Assembly (NCBI RefSeq): GCF_002150035.1
Contig: NZ_NETS01000001.1
Coordinates: 1 to 7,850, forward strand
Reading direction: 5' to 3'
DNA length: 7,850 bases
From: Leptospira venezuelensis
GTDB taxonomy: Bacteria > Spirochaetota > Leptospiria > Leptospirales > Leptospiraceae
This document shows, in pieces, positions 1-5,968 of this stretch. How positions within the stretch are numbered: the first letter of the stretch is position 1; the number at the start of each line of letters is the position of its first letter. The notes under the pieces are model-generated. The model made no database searches and had not been told where the DNA came from. It saw only the letters and a list, made by a program, of their open reading frames with translations. The position numbers were made by a program, and so were the translations under genes.

Positions 1-98
1 CAGCAGAGAGTTGGTTAAGCATGCAGACAAAGTTAGATTTATGGACTGCAATGCAAGAAAGACCTAAGAATATAATCAAGTTTCCAATCTCAGCGTAA
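1..98 (+). CDS. higA: HigA-like antitoxin, C-terminal fragment (cassette c0)
   Basis: An open frame enters from the left edge (first full codon at base 3) and ends at TAA 96-98, leaving 31 residues. It begins AESWLSMQTKLDLWTAMQ. The pattern ESWLxMQxxxDLWxA is the signature of the last helix of HigA/VapI-type antitoxins, small XRE-family helix-turn-helix proteins that neutralise and repress the HigB RNase. The helix-turn-helix and any higB gene would lie upstream. HigA is normally the second gene of a higBA pair, and here the attC follows 15 bases later, as expected for a cassette carrying that pair. The symbol is by family resemblance only, since just the tail is visible. Confidence 0.8.
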   Translation, partial: AESWLSMQTKLDLWTAMQERPKNIIKFPISA

Positions 99-112
99 TA
101 GAGCCAAACCGT

Positions 113-267
113 CGTCTAACTATCGGTTCTGACGCATCGCTTCGAGATCGCTACGCGACTCTCGCTTGGCCTTCGGCACATTCCGCTTTGTCACTCGCCT
201 TGCGGAGCAAGTCTCGCGCCAAGTCCTGTCGACTCGCGGAACGTCGTCAAACCTTGGTCGTTAGGCG
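113..267 (+). repeat. attC site 1 (between c0 and c1)
   Basis: R'' GTCTAAC is at 114-120 and R' GTTAGGC at 260-266. L'' reads GGTT-C-TGACG and L' reads CGTCAAACC, so one C is unpaired (a G on the bottom strand), matching the extrahelical base of attC. Inner hairpins: GAGA/TCTC around 142-162, GCC-TTC-GGC, CTTGC/GCAAG around 198-210, and an extra AGTC/GACT hairpin (222-225 with 231-234). An inner stem pairs ACATTCCGC with GCGGAACGT. This is a long-class site of about 155 bp. Confidence 0.92.
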
Positions 268-301
268 AAATGAAGCGCTAAGATTTTGTTTATGAATAGA
301 A

Positions 302-329
302 TTGCAAAAGATCATATCATATATACTAA
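302..329 (+). promoter_or_regulatory. Possible promoter for the c1 gene pair
   Basis: TTGCAA (302-307) is followed by an AT-rich stretch containing TATACT (322-327), overlapping TACTAA (324-329). The spacing is 14 or 16 bp depending on the -10 chosen, shorter than ideal. It lies about 60 bases before the first gene of c1, and cassettes of this kind usually carry their own promoter. This is a weak call from resemblance only. Confidence 0.3.
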
Positions 330-384
330 ACGGATAAATAGTTTATTTATTGCTTAAAATAGTGTATTGTTCATCATTGGTTGA

Positions 385-630
385 ATGCCAAAAGTTTTTG
401 AAAGAAACGGCTATAAATTCTTCTTTTTTGCGAACGAAGGAAATCCACGGGAACCAGTTCACATTCATGTGAGAAGAGGAGAAAAATTAGCAAAATTTTG
501 GCTAAAACCGAGCGTAAAGTTAGAAGATAATTACGGATTTAATTCTAAAGAGTTAAATTGGATTGAAGAAGAGATTGAGAGGAACTTAAATCTCATAGAA
601 GGTAAATGGAATGATTTCTTCGGTATCTGA
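385..630 (+). CDS. DUF4160 family protein (first gene of c1 pair)
   Basis: This 81-residue protein has the full DUF4160 pattern. It opens MPKVFERNGYKFFFFANEG, then has the family hallmark EPVHIHVRRG (residues 23-32), KFWLKP (37-42) and YGFNSKEL (50-57), and ends in a charged helix. The length is typical of the family. DUF4160 genes are very often paired with a DUF2442 gene, as here, and such pairs are commonly treated as putative toxin-antitoxin modules; the biochemical role is not settled to my knowledge. The last 20 bases overlap the DUF2442 gene, implying translational coupling. No good Shine-Dalgarno sequence precedes the ATG. The family call is firm; the function is inference. Confidence 0.9.
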   Translation: MPKVFERNGYKFFFFANEGNPREPVHIHVRRGEKLAKFWLKPSVKLEDNYGFNSKELNWIEEEIERNLNLIEGKWNDFFGI

Positions 631-877
631 AGCAAAAGCCCAAAAGATTTGGTTTGATGAAGATAATCTTTGGTTATCTTTGTACGATGGTAGAACTTTA
701 TCAGTTCCACTTGCTTATTTTCCTCGATTAAGAAAAGCTAAGAAAGAGCAATTAGAAAGATATGAGGTTAGTGGAGGAGGGATTGGTCTTCATTGGGATG
801 ATTTAGATGAAGACATTAGTGTTCCTGGTCTCTTGTTAGGAAATGGCGATCTCACCTCACACAGTAAAAAATTATAA
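611..877 (+). CDS. DUF2442 family protein (second gene of c1 pair)
   Basis: This 88-residue protein has DUF2442 features in order: an N-terminal beta segment, DGRTLSVPL (residues 26-34), YFPRL (36-40), then the glycine-rich turn GGGIGLHWDDLDEDISV (55-71) and a short tail. DUF2442 proteins are small and often described as the antitoxin-like, DNA-binding partner of a DUF4160 protein. The start is set by AGAAGG at 597-602, eight bases before ATG 611, inside the 3' end of the upstream gene; the two frames overlap by 20 bases. The pair fills the cassette, with attC site 2 starting 28 bases downstream. A stabilising addiction role is inferred from family and context. Confidence 0.88.
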   Translation: MISSVSEAKAQKIWFDEDNLWLSLYDGRTLSVPLAYFPRLRKAKKEQLERYEVSGGGIGLHWDDLDEDISVPGLLLGNGDLTSHSKKL

Positions 878-904
878 ACCCAATCAATACTAAGCGCTTC
901 ACTT

Positions 905-1078
905 CGCCTAACTAACGGTGCTTCCGCTACGCTTCGAGATCGCTACGCGACTCTCGCTCGGGCTACGCCACATTTGCTTCTGTCACTCGTCTTGCAGGGC
1001 AAGCCTCGCGCCAGTCCCTAACGTCTCCTTACGGAGACTCAGGGTCGCAAACGTCGGAACACCTTGGGTCGTTAGACG
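905..1078 (+). repeat. attC site 2 (between c1 and c2), longest in the window
   Basis: R'' GCCTAAC is at 906-912 and R' GTTAGAC at 1071-1077. L'' GGTG-C-TTCC pairs with L' GGAACACC, leaving one C unpaired. At about 174 bp this is the longest site, because of an extra stem-loop at 1016-1044: CCCT and GTCTCC pair with GGAGAC and AGGG around a TTAC loop. The spacer before R' is TTGGGTC, one base longer than elsewhere. R'' matches the start of c1 (bases 260-267), not the adjacent R', as expected for serial insertion. Confidence 0.92.
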
Positions 1079-1105
1079 AAAAACCGCTAAATTTGATAGT
1101 ATAAG

Positions 1106-1930
1106 ATGAAGAAAAGTATCCTATTTATTATTATTGCTTTTATAATCGTTTACCTTAGTAGTTTTGCGTTTTTGCTCTACAGAGGTCAGTCGGTAAGTGA
1201 GTTATTATTACATGTGAAAATTGATAAAAATGCAAGTTCTCAACATGTCGAAGCAAAGTTTTCGGAAATAGATTTATTAAGACTTAAGCATATAATCGAA
1301 ACAAATAATAAATCTTTAAAAGAAGAGTCGTTGCTTGCCTTATATGAAAGAGAACGAGAGCATTATATATACTTAACCACGATTTTACTTGGTCTGATGA
1401 CTGTTTTATCAATTTACTCAGCCTTTAATAGGCTGATAGAGCGAGATGAGCATAACAAAGCAATAGAGTCGTTAAATTCATTGGAGAAAGAAATTAAAAA
1501 AGAAATAGATTTTCTTAAAAAAGGGAATATCAAGCAACAATTACTTTCTTATACTCTAGATTTCGAACGAGATGCTGTCCTTATAATGCCCAATCAAGCT
1601 TTCATTTCAAATATAGATGAATTTAGAGCGTATGTAGAAAGACAAATAGGAAGTATCTCGAAGTCGATTAATAAACATGATGATGTTGTTATTGAAGATT
1701 TACTCTTTACCATATATAATCATATTCTTTCTATAATGAATTATGCAAATAGGCGCAAATTGATAGTTAACACTGATTGGGATGCTTCGAGTAATGTGCT
1801 TTTTCTTTCAATAGCAAAGGAATTTTTTAATAATTTATCTGACTCTAAATATAAAAAACTATTTGATGCCCTTTCGAAATTAAGGAATGGAAATATTTCT
1901 TTTGGAGTCTTTGAAAAAAGGAAATTTTGA
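1106..1930 (+). CDS. Two-TM membrane protein with coiled coil, unknown function (c2)
   Basis: This 274-residue protein matches no family I recognise. A basic start (MKK) leads into a transmembrane helix at residues 5-25, followed by a polar extracytoplasmic stretch of about 60 residues. A second transmembrane helix spans about 88-108. A highly charged Lys/Glu-rich segment (about 112-142) looks like a coiled coil, and the remaining 130 residues look like a soluble helical cytoplasmic domain. The topology is that of a small membrane-anchored sensor or effector, but no catalytic motif is visible. The ATG is only 28 bases after attC site 2, with no clear Shine-Dalgarno sequence, so the mRNA start must be close or within the attC. 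It is the only gene in its cassette. Confidence 0.85.
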   Translation: MKKSILFIIIAFIIVYLSSFAFLLYRGQSVSELLLHVKIDKNASSQHVEAKFSEIDLLRLKHIIETNNKSLKEESLLALYEREREHYIYLTTILLGLMTVLSIYSAFNRLIERDEHNKAIESLNSLEKEIKKEIDFLKKGNIKQQLLSYTLDFERDAVLIMPNQAFISNIDEFRAYVERQIGSISKSINKHDDVVIEDLLFTIYNHILSIMNYANRRKLIVNTDWDASSNVLFLSIAKEFFNNLSDSKYKKLFDALSKLRNGNISFGVFEKRKF

Positions 1931-1945
1931 TCTTAAGCGGTTCAT

Positions 1946-2106
1946 CGTCTAACTTTCGGCTCTGACGCATCGCTTCGAGATTGCTTACGCAACTCTCGCT
2001 CGGCCTTCGGCACATTGGCTCAGTCACTCGAATTGCAAAGGCAATTCTCATGCCTGTCTTCGCTTTGCTCAGCTCGCCAACGTCGTCAAGCCTTGGTCGT
2101 TAGGCG
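1946..2106 (+). repeat. attC site 3 (between c2 and c3)
   Basis: R'' GTCTAAC is at 1947-1953 and R' GTTAGGC at 2099-2105. L'' GGCT-C-TGACG pairs with L' CGTCAAGCC, leaving one C unpaired. Its inner hairpins differ in sequence from other sites but keep the pairing: GAGATTGC with GCAACTCTC, GAATTGC with GCAATTC, and an inner stem ACATTGGC with GCCAACGT. These compensated changes support a real fold. Length is about 161 bp. Confidence 0.92.
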
Positions 2107-2407
2107 CCATATCGCGATTTTCTTTTTTATTTTTAAGATAGAAATTGTGAATTCTGTTTTAAAACCAAATGAGAATCGACTTAAAGTTGGGTCGCTTTTC
2201 ACCCTTTTCTTGTTTTATATCGTAGGCTTGAAAAGCTCTATAGTATGTTAGGAATTTAATAGAACTACTTGCATCTCTTTCATCAAAAGAATCGAAAAGG
2301 GTTCGCTACTTTATCTCTAAAAGTAAATTCTTCTTTATTTGACCTTTGCTCTGTTAGTAGATTTTACAGAGTAGGGCTCTTGAATGCACCGTGTTTGAGC
2401 GATACAG
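2107..2407 (+). other. Cassette c3 body without a convincing gene
   Basis: About 300 bases between attC sites 3 and 4 hold no ORF with a credible start and its own stop. The longer open frames run into or out of the flanking attC sites. The best small candidate is a 34-residue frame from GTG 2147 to TAG 2249-2251 (hydrophobic middle, basic flanks), with no strong ribosome site. A 6-bp stem (CTCTGT/ACAGAG, about 2349-2371) is the only clear local inverted repeat. The cassette could encode a small RNA, a tiny peptide or a decayed gene, or act as spacer or promoter; I see nothing that decides. Confidence 0.5.
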
Positions 2408-2552
2408 CGCCTAACTTACGGTGCCTCCGCTCCGCTCGGGGCTTGCTAACGCAACCCGCTCGCTCGGCCTTCGGCACATTCGCGTCCGTCACTTCGTTTG
2501 CATAAGCAAACTCGTGCCGTTGCGAACGTCGGAGCACCTCGGTCGTTATGCG
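2408..2552 (+). repeat. attC site 4 (between c3 and c4)
   Basis: R'' GCCTAAC is at 2409-2415 and R' GTTATGC at 2545-2551. L'' GGTG-C-CTCC pairs with L' GGAGCACC, a compensated variant of the common pair, with one C unpaired. Hairpin 1 is GGGGCTTGC-TAAC-GCAACCC and hairpin 3 is GTTTGC-ATAA-GCAAAC. The inner stem ACATTCGC pairs with GCGAACGT. This is a short-class site (about 145 bp) without the optional fourth hairpin. Confidence 0.92.
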
Positions 2553-2603
2553 AAATAACCATGACGTTAATTTTATTTTCTAAATTTTTATATTCACTTT
2601 TTG

Positions 2604-2609
2604 TATAAT
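2604..2609 (+). promoter_or_regulatory. Candidate -10 box for the c4 gene
   Basis: A perfect TATAAT lies 46 bases before the c4 start codon in a very AT-rich leader. No good TTGACA-like -35 stands 16-18 bases upstream, so the call rests on the -10 alone. It would give an mRNA starting near 2616. Confidence 0.3.
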
Positions 2610-2654
2610 TTGCTTTAATTTTTTCTATTACAGTAGGCATAAGAAACATATAGT

Positions 2655-3056
2655 ATGGAAATCATATTCGAAATAATTTTCGAGGTAATTGTAGAAGTAT
2701 TAGGCAAATACTTAACCGACTATATAGCGGGGCCTGTTTGGAGCTCATTAAAAAGATCAAAGCTTTTCGAATATTTTACTACAGCAATTGGCTATATTAT
2801 TTTCGGTTCAATAATTGGTTATATAAGTATGCTTGTATTTCCAAAGATTTTTCTAAAAAATTCAAGTCTACAACTTGCTAACTTGTTATTTGTCCCAATC
2901 CTTGTAGCATTTATCGTTTGTATTTTTGGTAATTGGCGAAATAAGATAGTTCTTCTTAAAATTAAATTCGAGGCATTTTCTTTTGCGTATCTATTTGCAT
3001 TTACTGTATCGTTTATTCGGTATTATTTCCTAGATGTATCGAAACCATTTTGGTAA
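2655..3056 (+). CDS. Small polytopic membrane protein, unknown function (c4)
   Basis: This 133-residue protein has an unusual N-terminus made of Ile/Val/Phe and regularly spaced Glu (MEIIFEIIFEVIVEVLGKYL), which would form an amphipathic helix. Three probable transmembrane helices follow, at about residues 43-63, 72-92 and 105-125. Loops are short and the end is VSKPFW. There is no recognisable domain. Small membrane proteins with a similar Glu-spaced hydrophobic start are, in my recollection, frequent among integron cassettes, but I assign no function. It is the only gene in its cassette, preceded by a 100-base leader with a TATAAT. No strong Shine-Dalgarno sequence is present; TAGG about 20 bases upstream is too far to be convincing. 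Confidence 0.8.
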   Translation: MEIIFEIIFEVIVEVLGKYLTDYIAGPVWSSLKRSKLFEYFTTAIGYIIFGSIIGYISMLVFPKIFLKNSSLQLANLLFVPILVAFIVCIFGNWRNKIVLLKIKFEAFSFAYLFAFTVSFIRYYFLDVSKPFW

Positions 3057-3090
3057 GACTCCTGTAATTGTATAAAAAGCATGGTTACTT

Positions 3091-3249
3091 CGCATAACTA
3101 ACAGCTCTGGCGCAGCGCATCGGGGATCGCTTCGCGACCCGCTCGCTCGGGCTTCGCCACATTCCGCTTTGTCACTTGTCTTGCAAAGCAAGCCTCGTGC
3201 CAAGTCCTTACGGACTCGCGGAACGTCGCCAAGCGTTGGACGTTAGACG
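3091..3249 (+). repeat. attC site 5 (between c4 and c5)
   Basis: R'' GCATAAC is at 3092-3098 and R' GTTAGAC at 3242-3248. L'' AGCT-C-TGGCG pairs with L' CGCCAAGC (outermost pair mismatched), with one C unpaired. Hairpin 1 is GGGATCGC-TT-CGCGACCC, hairpin 3 is CTTGC/GCAAG, and the optional hairpin AGTCC-TTAC-GGACT lies at 3203-3216. The inner stem ACATTCCGC pairs with GCGGAACGT. This is a long-class site of about 159 bp. Confidence 0.92.
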
Positions 3250-3278
3250 CCAGTTTTATAAAAAAATAATCGAATCTA

Positions 3279-4103
3279 ATGAATATTGAATTTAGTTTTG
3301 TAGAAGATTATTCTTCGGGTCTTCATAAGTATGAGTTTGCTCCAAGAGGCCAACTATCTTTGCCATATACATTTATGGATAATCATAAGATAGTTAATGA
3401 ATGGAAAGATATAAACCGAAATCCTTTATATGAAAGATACAATATTGGCAATTTTGGCTCTTTCGAATATTTCGGGATTTATATGGCTCTAAGCTGGACG
3501 CTTTGTGCTGATAAATACGTGTTTGCAATTACTCCGTATGAAACAGAATATACTAGTAAGATTATAGATGAACCTTTTGAATTAATTAAATGGGAGTATA
3601 TTGTAGAACACGAAGACACTGTCATCGAAAAAGGATATATAAAGCTTGATAGAGGGTTTGAGAAGGCCAGAAGCCCGACCGGATATAAAGTACCGAGTGA
3701 CAAAGCTGGGTTATTTTTTATAACTAATAGGAGCAAGTTCTTTGATTTACCAAAATCTGGTCTTTTTGACTCATTTAGCTTAGTCAACATATTTGTATTA
3801 GGTGAAGATAGAAAACATGAGTTAGTTACGTTTTTAAATCAGCGATCTCGACCTTTACTGGCAAAATTTCTAACGAAGGCTGATTTATTTATTAGCTTAA
3901 AGTTTGGTTTTGATCCAGGCGAATTTGATTGCTTATCGATATATTCTTTAGAGCCAATAGCTTCTAAGTTAAAAAATCTTACTGATCAATACGCGCAATC
4001 GTCGCAACAATATATGGCAGCAATTAAATCTTTGAAGGGCTATAATGGGCTCGAAGAATTGGTTGAAAGGTTACTTTGGCCTAATCATAAAACCGGCGTC
4101 TAA
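3279..4103 (+). CDS. Soluble protein of unknown function; stop codon supplied by attC (c5)
   Basis: This 274-residue protein has no signal peptide, transmembrane helix or motif I can name. The first two thirds are rich in aromatic and beta-forming residues (for example FGSFEYFGIYMALSW at about 59-73, and KWEYIVEHEDTVIEKGYIKL at about 104-123). The last 50 residues are more helical and charged. The TAA stop (4101-4103) lies inside R'' GTCTAAC of attC site 6, and the last codons (NHKTGV) overlap the cassette's terminal inverted repeat, so the protein end and the recombination site share sequence. There is no obvious Shine-Dalgarno sequence before ATG 3279, 29 bases after attC site 5. It is the only gene in the cassette. 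Confidence 0.85.
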   Translation: MNIEFSFVEDYSSGLHKYEFAPRGQLSLPYTFMDNHKIVNEWKDINRNPLYERYNIGNFGSFEYFGIYMALSWTLCADKYVFAITPYETEYTSKIIDEPFELIKWEYIVEHEDTVIEKGYIKLDRGFEKARSPTGYKVPSDKAGLFFITNRSKFFDLPKSGLFDSFSLVNIFVLGEDRKHELVTFLNQRSRPLLAKFLTKADLFISLKFGFDPGEFDCLSIYSLEPIASKLKNLTDQYAQSSQQYMAAIKSLKGYNGLEELVERLLWPNHKTGV

Positions 4104-4239
4104 CTATCGGTGCTTCCGCTACGCTTCGAGATCGCTACGCGACTCTCGCTCGGGCTAAAGCCACATTTGCTTCTGTCACTTCGTTTGCATGAGCAAACTC
4201 GTGCCATCGCAAACGTCCGAACACCTTGGTCGTTATACG
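4097..4239 (+). repeat. attC site 6 (between c5 and c6)
   Basis: R'' GTCTAAC is at 4098-4104 and R' GTTATAC at 4232-4238. L'' GGTG-C-TTCC pairs with GAACACC, one pair shorter than usual because the right arm reads CCGAACACC. Hairpin 2 is GGCT-AA-AGCC, a compensated variant of GGC-TAC-GCC. Hairpin 3 is GTTTGC-ATGA-GCAAAC. This is a short-class site of about 143 bp. Its R'' contains the stop codon of the c5 gene. Confidence 0.92.
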
Positions 4240-4309
4240 AAACGACCGCAAATATTTCTTAAAATGAGAATTATTTGGAAATTAGCTTTGAAAAACTTTA
4301 AAAAGGAAT

Positions 4310-4336
4310 TTGACATATGAATTATTATGCTATATT
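4310..4336 (+). promoter_or_regulatory. Promoter of the c6 toxin-antitoxin pair
   Basis: TTGACA at 4310-4315 is a perfect -35. TATATT (4331-4336) with an upstream TG (4328-4329) forms an extended -10; the spacer is 15 bp, or 17 bp if TATTTT (4333-4338) is used. Transcription would begin near 4343, upstream of ATG 4364 but downstream of the alternative TTG at 4310, which supports the later start. This is the best promoter in the window and shows the pair does not depend on an integron Pc promoter. Confidence 0.55.
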
Positions 4337-4363
4337 TTGAATAAAATTGCAGGTATAATTAGT

Positions 4364-4606
4364 ATGTCCAAGACAATCACATTGCGAATTGAAGACCCGA
4401 TTTACGATATATTTAAGAAAGCCGCTGACGGAGAGAGACGTACAATTTCGAATTTCGTAGAAAATGCAGCAATTCAGTATCTTACGAATGAGTTTTATGC
4501 ATCTGATGAGGAGATGGATGAAATTTTTTCAGATAAGCAGTTAATCACATCTTTGAAAAAGGGTCTGAAAGAAGTAGCTCAAGGAAAGTATAAAGTTGTC
4601 CGCTGA
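4364..4606 (+). CDS. Ribbon-helix-helix antitoxin (c6)
   Basis: This 80-residue protein has a short beta strand, SKTITLRIED (residues 2-11), then two helices to about residue 40 in the pattern of MetJ/Arc-type ribbon-helix-helix repressors. The remaining 40 residues are charged, as in antitoxins that wrap their toxin. I chose ATG 4364 over an upstream in-frame TTG at 4310 because the conserved domain begins at once, AGG (4351-4353) lies upstream, and the TTG is part of the -35 box. The gene overlaps the RelE-like toxin gene by 11 bases, giving the antitoxin-first, coupled layout usual for relBE/parDE-type modules. It probably represses its own promoter and neutralises the toxin. Confidence 0.85.
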   Translation: MSKTITLRIEDPIYDIFKKAADGERRTISNFVENAAIQYLTNEFYASDEEMDEIFSDKQLITSLKKGLKEVAQGKYKVVR

Positions 4607-4871
4607 ATATAAAATAGCGGAAACCGAACAATTTCAAAGTAAACTTAAAGATCGTCAATTCTCACATCTTCAAAAGAAGCTAACAGATTATGTATATCCG
4701 ATTCTTAAAAAGAATCCATTCTTTAGTCCTAATATTAAAAAGCTAAAGGGTGAATTTGATGGTCTTTACAGATATCGCATTGGTAAGTATCGTTTATTCT
4801 ATTTGATAAAAGATAACGAACTATTAATTATCTTTGTCGATGTAGATCAAAGAAAAGATAGTTACAAGTAA
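4596..4871 (+). CDS. RelE/ParE-superfamily toxin (c6)
   Basis: This 91-residue protein has the RelE/ParE layout: two N-terminal helices (about 8-38), then KLKGEF (49-54), the signature YRYRIGKYRLFY (58-69), a beta strand ELLIIFVDV (75-83) and the ending DQRKDSYK (84-91). RelE-type toxins cleave mRNA on the ribosome, while ParE-type toxins poison gyrase; sequence alone does not separate them here, though the Arg-rich core and Arg/Tyr tail lean towards the RelE/YoeB/mRNA interferase side. It starts at TTG 4596, with AAGGA at 4581-4585 ten bases upstream and inside the antitoxin gene, so expression is coupled. No key segment looks missing, so the toxin is probably intact. Confidence 0.87.
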   Translation: MSAEYKIAETEQFQSKLKDRQFSHLQKKLTDYVYPILKKNPFFSPNIKKLKGEFDGLYRYRIGKYRLFYLIKDNELLIIFVDVDQRKDSYK

Positions 4872-4883
4872 AGACGGTCGCAT

Positions 4884-5027
4884 CGCATAACTTACGGTGC
4901 TTCCGCTCCGCTCGTGGATCACTAACGCGACCACTCGCTCGGGCTACGCCACATTTGCTTCTGTCACTTCGTTTGCATGTGCAAACTCGTGCCATCGCAA
5001 ACGTCGGAACACCTTGGTCGTTAAGCG
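4884..5027 (+). repeat. attC site 7 (between c6 and c7)
   Basis: R'' GCATAAC is at 4885-4891 and R' GTTAAGC at 5020-5026. The two cores pair poorly with each other because they belong to different cassettes; R'' instead matches the start of c6 with one wobble. L'' GGTG-C-TTCC pairs with GGAACACC. Hairpin 1 is the GTGG/CCAC variant and hairpin 3 is GTTTGC/GCAAAC. This is a short-class site of about 144 bp. Confidence 0.92.
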
Positions 5028-5064
5028 CAATAATCCAAAATTATTCTAAAACTGGCAAAACACT

Positions 5065-5766
5065 ATGACGGATGTAAGAAAATTTATACGCTATATTATT
5101 CCTGTATTTATATTCATAATTTATACATTTTCTTTTATTTGGATATTCTTTTTGCCAAACGAGAACTTTATCAATATTATCGAAGGTGTTAATATTGACG
5201 CCGCCTTACTAGTATCATTCGCAGCAGGTTTTGGTTACATCATCAGTATTGTGCATCACTTTCTATTTCATAAGATGTCATTTTATCCTTGGCCTGAGTA
5301 TGGCACTTTTATTAAGGAATTGCAGAATAAACATTTATTAAAGTTTAGCGGAAATCTAAATATTAATAATGAGCGTGAGTTGTGGAGAGTAATTAATATA
5401 ATTTGGCATGGGCTACGAACAGATTACCCAGCGATTGAAAGGATAAATGCTCGCAATGATTCGTTGACAGATCTGCAACACAGCAATGGTTCAGTTCTTG
5501 CGGCTTTGGTTATTTCATTGTTTGCAAGTATTATCTTGATCTTATACATTATGATCCGATACAATATGGAATTTAAGTGTTCAAACGGAATAACTTCGAT
5601 CGTTATTATTCTTTTATTCGGCGCTCTCTTGTTCTTTCATTTTTGCTCCTATAAAGCTAGTGTGGAAAATGTTCAGGAATTTGTTCGGCTGTCACTTTTT
5701 CATGTATTAAGCAACTGGAAAGAAAGCCACAATCAGGAAGAATATACATTTCATATGCCTGGTTGA
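5065..5766 (+). CDS. Four-TM membrane protein of unknown function (c7)
   Basis: This 233-residue protein has probable transmembrane helices at about residues 10-30, 46-66, 144-166 and 176-194. A soluble stretch of about 75 residues between helices 2 and 3 holds WPEYGTFIKEL (76-86) and ELWRVINIIWHGLRTDYPAIE (105-125, with Trp, His and Arg), and likely faces the cytoplasm. A C-terminal tail of about 40 residues follows (VQEFVRLSLFHVLSNW). The 2+2 helix layout with a loop domain resembles small membrane effectors or channels, but I recognise no family. There is only a weak ribosome site before ATG 5065, 37 bases after attC site 7. It is the only gene of its cassette. Confidence 0.85.
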   Translation: MTDVRKFIRYIIPVFIFIIYTFSFIWIFFLPNENFINIIEGVNIDAALLVSFAAGFGYIISIVHHFLFHKMSFYPWPEYGTFIKELQNKHLLKFSGNLNINNERELWRVINIIWHGLRTDYPAIERINARNDSLTDLQHSNGSVLAALVISLFASIILILYIMIRYNMEFKCSNGITSIVIILLFGALLFFHFCSYKASVENVQEFVRLSLFHVLSNWKESHNQEEYTFHMPG

Positions 5767-5793
5767 TATAATTATTTAATAGTTGGATTACTG

Positions 5794-5935
5794 CGCTTAA
5801 CTTTCGGTGCTTCCGCATCGCTTCGAGATCGCTACGCGACTCTCGCTCGGGCTATGCCACATTTGCTTCTGTCACTCGTCTTGCAGGGCATGCCTCGTGC
5901 CATCGCAAACGTCGGAACACCTTGGTCGTTAGGCG
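5794..5935 (+). repeat. attC site 8 (between c7 and c8)
   Basis: R'' GCTTAAC is at 5795-5801 and R' GTTAGGC at 5928-5934. R'' is the exact complement of the c7 start core (GTTAAGC, 5020-5026) and differs from all other R'' cores in the window, showing that R'' tracks its own cassette. L'' GGTG-C-TTCC pairs with GGAACACC. Hairpin 2 is GGC-TAT-GCC. This is a short-class site of about 142 bp, the shortest in the window. Confidence 0.92.
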
Positions 5936-5968
5936 AAACGATGCAAAAGATTTCATTTAAGAACAAGA

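Noticed and set aside
918..1109. Open frame starting VLPLRFEIA in attC site 2, with similar ones at 6392-6577 and 7091-7267
   Set aside because: The same peptide arises in several attC sites because the GTG of L'' begins a frame through the conserved repeat. It follows DNA structure, has no ribosome site and no independent conservation.
2015..2251. Open frame running from attC site 3 into cassette c3
   Set aside because: Its first part is attC sequence. Only the section after GTG 2147 could be real, and that is too short to call.
2269..2505. Frame from TTG in c3 running into attC site 4
   Set aside because: It has no start signal, its stop lies inside the attC, and its composition is not protein-like in the attC part.
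2446..2649. Minus-strand frame opening MFLMPTVIEKIKANYTKSEY in the c4 leader
   Set aside because: The first 35 residues look protein-like, but it runs without a stop into attC site 4, is opposite to all other genes and covers a likely + strand promoter. Chance in AT-rich DNA is more likely.
3479..3790. Minus-strand frame inside the c5 gene, and a similar one at 6857-7072
   Set aside because: Each lies opposite a longer + strand gene that fits the cassette layout, with no ribosome site.
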